From: Balneolia bacterium
GTDB taxonomy: Bacteria > Bacteroidota > Rhodothermia > Balneolales > Cyclonatronaceae
NCBI GenBank assembly: GCA_003566395.1
Contig: PXDL01000220.1
Coordinates: 1-10,763, forward strand
Direction of reading: 5' to 3'
Length of the DNA: 10,763 nt
Shown here: piece by piece, positions 7,048 to 10,763 of the stretch
How positions within the stretch are numbered: position 1 is the stretch's first letter
Layout of the letters: every line of letters begins with the position of its first letter
Notes under the pieces: generated by a model
Database searches by the model: none
Told to the model about the DNA's origin: nothing
What the model saw: only the letters and a program-made list of their open reading frames with translations
Translations under genes and position numbers: made by a program

Positions 7048-9012
7048 CTAAAACCTGAACCGTGCCCTGATTTCAATATTAGGATAGTTTATGCGCCGTG
7101 CCCTTTGTTCCTCCCTTAAAAACAGATCCCGGAACTCCTCGGGGTATTCGGTATAGAGCCGCGTACGGACGGCCTGCATCTGGTACCACCCGGTAACAAA
7201 AAGCTCATTACGTGCATAAAGCGGCAATCTCATTTCCACTACGGGTCCCCATTGGACCGTCGTTTGCCTTCCGGGTGCCGTGCGACTTCGGGTAACGGGG
7301 TCTCCGTCGGGCGTAAAATCGTCGGCTGTAATGGTAGCCCGTGGCAGGTAGTCCCGCTTCACGAAATAACGCACGCCCACCGATGTCAGAAGCGGGCCGC
7401 TCCGGTGGGTTAGTGAAAGCCGGGAATCGTAGGTGATGAGGGTATCGGTGGGGATTTCCCTGAATTCGTTCCAGAGCAGCCGGCCGATACGAAGCTCACT
7501 ACGTGAACCGGACACATCAATCCACCATTCTGGTGCTATACGGGCTTCTGCTTCAGTACGGACCTGATATTCCCTCGACGACTGATCGTTGGCAGGGCGG
7601 CCGGGCAGCTGAAAATCATCTACCGTGTAGTTTGCACGCACCAAAAACTGATAGCGTGTTCGCAGCCAGGAAGCAGGATCCCACTGCAGCTCCGGACTAA
7701 GCCGAACCGACCGCCTCCAGTTGTTCTCGATGCTGCGCTCCGAAAAAAGATAAACCGTATGTGTGGCTTCACCCGAAAGGCTGATGTTGGCCCGAAACTG
7801 ATCACTGAAACGATGGCTATTGCCGACAAGAAGCTGATAATAAAGTTCATCGCGGTCGTCCCGGTTAATTTCAGGCGTATCGTAATTGAAAATACTTATC
7901 CGGCCCGAAAGCCTGGTGGTATTGTTTTCACCAAGGTTGAACTGATTGTTGGTAAACAGCTCGAAACGGCCTTGCTCAAAATTTGAACTTGCCAGGATTT
8001 CCGACCGCCGTCGTTCAACATCAGCAGCCAGGCGGTCGCGATCAACAAGCCGGGCCTGTCTGTTTCCGATGGAGTAGATAAAGCCGCCCCGCAGCTGTGA
8101 ACGCCCCGGATTGTATTCGGCCTCAAAACGAATATCGAGCTGTTGACGCAACAGCCGTGTGTTGAAGAGCTCATCCTCAAGATCTTCCCGCAATTTTATA
8201 TTGTTGACCGACCGGACGTTATTCAGGGCGGAAACGGACAGACGCGCCCGGATATCATCGGTTAGCGGGAAAAAAGCTGTAGCAGAAATACCGGTCGTAT
8301 CATTCCGTACCGATTCTATGAAATCGGTTTGGTCCCGGTTTAAAAAGCTGCTTCCCTGATAGCTGTCCCGAATATTTCGCGCCAGATTGATGTCGGTTTC
8401 GAGCCGGAAGTCCTCAGTGTCAAGCAGCGATGTTGTGTTCAGTCGCCAGTTCTGAAACGTCCTGGGATCGATATCGGCGTAATCTACGTGCAAATTCCCC
8501 TGGACGGTAAATTCGCCGATTTCAAGCGGGGCCGTTTCTCCGCGCATCCCGATAAGCAGGCCGTTATCTCGGAGATTGCTGCGCTCATCCTGCATAAAAC
8601 CGGCCAGACCAGAAATCATAAACAGGTCCCCAAAAGAATACTGCGCCCCCGCCATCGCCCAGTCCTGCTTTAGGTTGGTGTTGGTAAATCGAACCGAGCG
8701 GGATTCAAGCAGGAGGCCGGTTTGGTCGGACAGCCGGAAACTTCCTCTCAGATTTGCAATATTTTCGTCCTGAATATTGGCAGGATCACCCTGAAGCAAG
8801 TAAAACCGCGACGTAAACAGGTTGGAAACCGAAATATCGTATGCATCGGTGCGGCGGTCAAAACCGGCTTCGTAACTCCAGAAAAAGGAATCGAGCTGCC
8901 GTCTGAAATGGCTTTCACCCTGCAAGCCGAGCTCCTGAGCCACAGCCTGCAAGGGCAGCAAAAAAAGCGGCACAACGAAAAAAAGCAGATATAAAGGGCG
9001 TTTGAAGATCAA
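7048..9012 (-). CDS. Predicted outer-membrane beta-barrel protein, function unknown
   Basis: I do not recognise the family. The 654-residue product begins with a signal peptide: MIFKRP, a long hydrophobic core (about residues 7-21) and a likely cleavage after AVA at 25, giving a mature N-terminal Gln. The mature part is almost free of hydrophobic helices and made of repeated alternating hydrophobic/polar stretches with many Arg, Asn, Asp and aromatic residues (such as RLSGRISIFNYDTPE, LRTRYQFLVRANYTV). It ends in EIRARFRF, a terminal Phe typical of barrels handled by the BAM machinery. No TonB plug, OmpA-like or peptidase motif is visible. The start chosen is a TTG at 9012: the frame is open to 9051 but holds no ATG or GTG upstream, and this start gives a compact signal peptide. 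No ribosome binding site is seen. It is a single gene, with a structured hairpin 49 bases upstream. Confidence 0.82.
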   Translation of the reverse strand: MIFKRPLYLLFFVVPLFLLPLQAVAQELGLQGESHFRRQLDSFFWSYEAGFDRRTDAYDISVSNLFTSRFYLLQGDPANIQDENIANLRGSFRLSDQTGLLLESRSVRFTNTNLKQDWAMAGAQYSFGDLFMISGLAGFMQDERSNLRDNGLLIGMRGETAPLEIGEFTVQGNLHVDYADIDPRTFQNWRLNTTSLLDTEDFRLETDINLARNIRDSYQGSSFLNRDQTDFIESVRNDTTGISATAFFPLTDDIRARLSVSALNNVRSVNNIKLREDLEDELFNTRLLRQQLDIRFEAEYNPGRSQLRGGFIYSIGNRQARLVDRDRLAADVERRRSEILASSNFEQGRFELFTNNQFNLGENNTTRLSGRISIFNYDTPEINRDDRDELYYQLLVGNSHRFSDQFRANISLSGEATHTVYLFSERSIENNWRRSVRLSPELQWDPASWLRTRYQFLVRANYTVDDFQLPGRPANDQSSREYQVRTEAEARIAPEWWIDVSGSRSELRIGRLLWNEFREIPTDTLITYDSRLSLTHRSGPLLTSVGVRYFVKRDYLPRATITADDFTPDGDPVTRSRTAPGRQTTVQWGPVVEMRLPLYARNELFVTGWYQMQAVRTRLYTEYPEEFRDLFLREEQRARRINYPNIEIRARFRF

Positions 9013-9060
9013 TCGGAGCCGGAATGAGTGGTCAAATTCAGAACCGATAAATTAAACCTT

Positions 9061-9119
9061 CACCGGTGCCGCCGCAACTGTATTGATTGCGTCTGCCTGT
9101 ATGAAAAGTTGCGCCGGTG
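9061..9119. repeat. Long bulged inverted repeat in the barrel/glycosylase divergent spacer
   Basis: The right arm AGTTGCGCCGGTG (9107-9119) is exactly complementary to CACCGG (9061-9066) plus CGCAACT (9073-9079), leaving a 6-base bulge TGCCGC (9067-9072) and a 27-base loop. The 13 paired positions are GC-rich. On the leftward strand it would lie in the leader of the barrel gene, on the rightward strand 99 bases before the likely glycosylase start. No T run follows on the plus strand, and only a weak one (TTTAATTT) on the minus strand. It could be an RNA leader structure or a protein-binding site. Confidence 0.45.
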
Positions 9120-9218
9120 GATCAGCAGATGTAATTTCTCGCAGTTTTAGCTTATCTACGAATTTTCAGGGTGATGCCGCTCAGATGCCGTCACCCTTCA
9201 CCTAACCTGTTACAGCAG

Positions 9219-9824
9219 ATGGCCGCACTGCCCCGTGATTTTTATGAACGAGACGACGTAACACTAATCGCACGTGAGTTGCTTGGAAAAACGCTGTGCA
9301 CCCGTACCGGAGATACGTTTACGAGCGGGCGAATTGTAGAGACGGAAGCCTACGCCGCAAAGGGTGATAAAGCCTGCCATGCTCATCTGGGGCGCTTCAC
9401 AAAACGTACCAAAACGATGTTCAGCCCCGGGGGAACGGCTTATATTTACTTGTGCTACGGCATACATCATCTGTTTAATGTGGTAACTAATGTGAAGGGA
9501 ACACCTGAGGCCGTACTTATCCGTGCCATTGAGCCCCTCGATGGACGGGATGTGATGCTGAAACGGCGCGGAATGGATAAAATAGAACGAAAGCTGACGG
9601 CAGGTCCCGGAATTTTGAGTCAGGCGCTCGGCATTACTAAGGCGCTTGACGGCACAGACCTTTGCCGGCCGGAAACCGTCTGGATTGATGAAAACGATGA
9701 TAAGGGTGAAGATTTTGCCATCGAAACCGGGCCGAGAGTTGGGGTTGATTATGCCGGAGAAGACGCCAAACTCCCCTGGCGCTTTTCTGTGGCCGGTACC
9801 AAATGGAAAAGCCCGGCCAAATAA
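9219..9824 (+). CDS. mpg: DNA-3-methyladenine glycosylase (Mpg/AAG family)
   Basis: Monofunctional base-excision-repair glycosylase that removes alkylated purines such as 3-methyladenine. From the ATG at 9219 the product is 201 residues, the normal bacterial length, and opens with LPRDFYERDDV then ARELLGK. Residues aligned with human AAG are all present: the general base Glu43 in GRIVETEAY, Tyr45 stacking on the flipped base, His54 exactly nine residues after it, and Tyr80 in the TAYIYLCYG strand that intercalates into DNA. GPG and the C-terminal TGPRVGVDYA and PWRF motifs complete the fold. The frame extends to GTG 9171/ATG 9174, adding 16 residues (MMPLRCRHPS...) that do not look like the family, so I prefer 9219. 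Neither start has a convincing ribosome binding site. It is a single gene with a hairpin over its stop. Confidence 0.95.
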   Translation: MAALPRDFYERDDVTLIARELLGKTLCTRTGDTFTSGRIVETEAYAAKGDKACHAHLGRFTKRTKTMFSPGGTAYIYLCYGIHHLFNVVTNVKGTPEAVLIRAIEPLDGRDVMLKRRGMDKIERKLTAGPGILSQALGITKALDGTDLCRPETVWIDENDDKGEDFAIETGPRVGVDYAGEDAKLPWRFSVAGTKWKSPAK

Positions 9825-9840
9825 CTTTGACCGGGCTTTT
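9807..9840. terminator. Bidirectional terminator between glycosylase and DUF4168-type genes
   Basis: AAAAGCCCGG (9807-9816) pairs with CCGGGCTTTT (9831-9840). After one mismatch the stem continues with CAAA (9818-9821) and TTTG (9826-9829), closing the loop TAAC. The glycosylase stop TAA (9822-9824) lies in that loop. The A4/T4 ends give a short T run on both strands, and the stop of the converging gene is 31 bases away, so it can serve both genes. Confidence 0.75.
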
Positions 9841-9871
9841 GTAGGTTTATAAGTCCTTCAGAAAGGTGAGT

Positions 9872-10381
9872 TTACATTCCGTCTTCTTCACCTTCCATAC
9901 GCTGTGCAATTTCCTGATATTTTTGCTGAAGTTCAGGATCCATCTGAAGCGCCATATTGATTTCCTGGAAACGATCTACTTCCATTCCCTTGTCCTCAAT
10001 TACTTGAGAAATGTTGTCTTCAACCTGCTGCTGAACAACTTCAAGGTCTTCAATAACAGTATCGAAGCGTTGCATTTCTTCGTCTTCTACACCCATGTCA
10101 GACTGGCTTTGGCCCTGCTGCATTCCGGTAAGAATTTGATTAAAGCGCTCAACACTTAGTCCTGCACCTTCTACCATTTCCACCATTTCTTCCTGGGCGG
10201 ACATTTGAATACGCTGTGCATCAAAAGTCACCTCAACGAACTGCTCCATTTCCTGGTCGGACACTTCAATATCGGGCATGTCCTGCTGCATAGTAGGAGG
10301 CATACCCTGAGCGAAGGCCTGCATGTTCATAGCAAGGGTGAGTGAAAACAGCATAACTGCCGCTGCGATTAAACGAGTCAT
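9872..10381 (-). CDS. Secreted DUF4168-type protein with internal duplication
   Basis: A 169-residue exported protein of unknown function. The signal peptide is clear (hydrophobic residues 4-19, cleavage after AFA at 24, mature N-terminal Gln). The mature part is predicted to be helical, very acidic and rich in Met and Gln. It contains two copies of one unit. Copy 1 is about residues 39-88, starting EVSDQEMEQF and ending GLSVERFNQILTGMQ. Copy 2 is about residues 98-148, starting GVEDEEMQRF-like and ending GMEVDRFQEINMALQ. The second is followed by DPELQQKYQEI. The GLSVExFNxI plus DPELQ pattern is that of DUF4168, a family of secreted helical proteins without assigned role. The ATG at 10381 is preceded by AT-only sequence with no Shine-Dalgarno site. 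The gene is divergent from the YceI-like gene and shares the terminator at 9807-9840 with the glycosylase gene. Confidence 0.85.
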   Translation of the reverse strand: MTRLIAAAVMLFSLTLAMNMQAFAQGMPPTMQQDMPDIEVSDQEMEQFVEVTFDAQRIQMSAQEEMVEMVEGAGLSVERFNQILTGMQQGQSQSDMGVEDEEMQRFDTVIEDLEVVQQQVEDNISQVIEDKGMEVDRFQEINMALQMDPELQQKYQEIAQRMEGEEDGM

Positions 10382-10563
10382 AATAATATATTTTATTTCT
10401 ATTTCTTTGGTGTAGCATGTTAACTATCGAGACTCAGAATAATTATTCATATTCACAATAAAAAATTAAAACCCCTGATTAACTATAAAAGAAGTAAAAT
10501 CAACTATCCTTATGTATAATTCACATCCCTCGAGCGGGAACTTTTAAAAAAAAAGACTCGTTA

Positions 10564-10577
10564 GTTGTTTGAACAAC
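10564..10577. promoter_or_regulatory. Short palindrome upstream of the YceI-like gene
   Basis: GTTGTT (10564-10569) and AACAAC (10572-10577) are perfect reverse complements around TG, 38 bases before the ATG at 10616. It lies in the AT-rich 234-base divergent spacer 10382-10615, which otherwise holds a run of nine to ten A (about 10546-10555) and an isolated TATAAT (10515-10520) without a convincing -35 partner. An operator is possible, but a 6+6 repeat is not strong evidence. Confidence 0.25.
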
Positions 10578-10615
10578 ATTTATTTATTCCATTTACACAC
10601 CAAAATTCTACCGAT

Positions 10616-10763
10616 ATGAAATCCTTAGCATTTATACTTTCACTTCTGTTTTTGGGGTCTGCCGTAAACGCACAAGCCCAAACTGCTTCTATGTCCGCAT
10701 CAACTGATTCAGATTATGCCATGGATTGGCGGATCGATCAAAACCACAGTGGTATTGTATTCA
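10616..10763 (+). CDS. Exported protein, probable YceI family, 3'-truncated by window edge
   Basis: Only the first 49 codons are in the window. They encode a signal peptide (MKSLAFILSLLFLGSAVNA, cleavage probably after residue 19 before QAQ), a short Ser/Thr/Ala/Asp linker, and then DWRIDQNHSGIVF. The last segment fits the first strand of the YceI lipocalin-like domain, whose usual pattern is W-x-I-D-x-x-H-S-x-x-x-F (here Trp38, Ile40, Asp41, His44, Ser45, Phe49). YceI proteins are periplasmic and bind polyisoprenoid-type lipids. The start ATG lacks a Shine-Dalgarno site, like most genes here. The gene diverges from the DUF4168-type gene. The reading frame and signal peptide are clear; the family call rests on one short motif and needs the sequence beyond the window. 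Confidence 0.65.
   Translation, partial: MKSLAFILSLLFLGSAVNAQAQTASMSASTDSDYAMDWRIDQNHSGIVF

Noticed and set aside
9171..9176. GTG/ATG at 9171/9174 as the glycosylase start
   Set aside because: The extra 16 residues do not resemble the family N-terminus and no ribosome binding site supports them, although they cannot be fully excluded.
10515..10520. TATAAT box upstream of the YceI-like gene
   Set aside because: No suitable -35 element at normal spacing, and such boxes arise easily in AT-rich sequence; not annotated as a promoter.
1..10763. Mobile elements, CRISPR arrays, tRNA or rRNA genes
   Set aside because: No transposase or integrase frame, no regularly spaced repeats, and no tRNA cloverleaf or rRNA-like sequence was recognised on either strand.

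Overview
The window looks like ordinary chromosomal sequence of a Gram-negative bacterium, probably of the Bacteroidota/Balneolota/Rhodothermota group. The evidence is a near absence of Shine-Dalgarno sites with AT-rich sequence just before the start codons, exported proteins with short signal peptides followed by Gln, an orphan outer-membrane beta-barrel ending in Phe, and a DUF4168-type secreted protein. GC content is intermediate. The phylum is an inference from style, not from a marker gene. I see no insertion sequence, phage gene, CRISPR array, tRNA or rRNA, and no gene-free stretch above about 240 bases.

Left part (1-4161). The window opens inside htpG (Hsp90), which reads rightwards and has lost its N-terminal ~90 residues to the window edge. 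Converging on it from the right is a two-gene leftward operon: a glutamine-synthetase-fold amidoligase (PF12224 type) followed, 5 bases later, by a class I glutamine-amidotransferase-like/peptidase C26 hydrolase. This pair is the most interesting part of the window: an amide-bond-forming enzyme next to an amide/isopeptide-cleaving enzyme, substrate unknown. Divergent from it is a SlyD-like FKBP prolyl isomerase with a TTG start, a clear ribosome binding site and a strong intrinsic terminator.

Middle part (4188-7043). A leftward ALDH7 (antiquitin/aminoadipate-semialdehyde dehydrogenase-like) gene and a rightward class III CoA-transferase gene diverge from a 195-base spacer. That spacer holds a 29-base, nearly perfect palindrome, a good operator candidate. 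Both families occur in lysine catabolism, so a shared catabolic function is possible but unproven.

Right part (7048-10763). A 654-residue leftward gene for an unrecognised outer-membrane beta-barrel ends 4 bases from the CoA-transferase stop. Divergent from it is a 3-methyladenine DNA glycosylase (Mpg/AAG). A hairpin that overlaps the glycosylase stop codon also serves the converging gene for a secreted DUF4168-type protein with an internal duplication. Finally a rightward gene begins at 10616 and runs off the edge. It encodes a signal peptide and then the first strand of what looks like a YceI domain.

Most neighbours are convergent or divergent single genes, so apart from the amidoligase/amidotransferase pair the genes probably do not act together.
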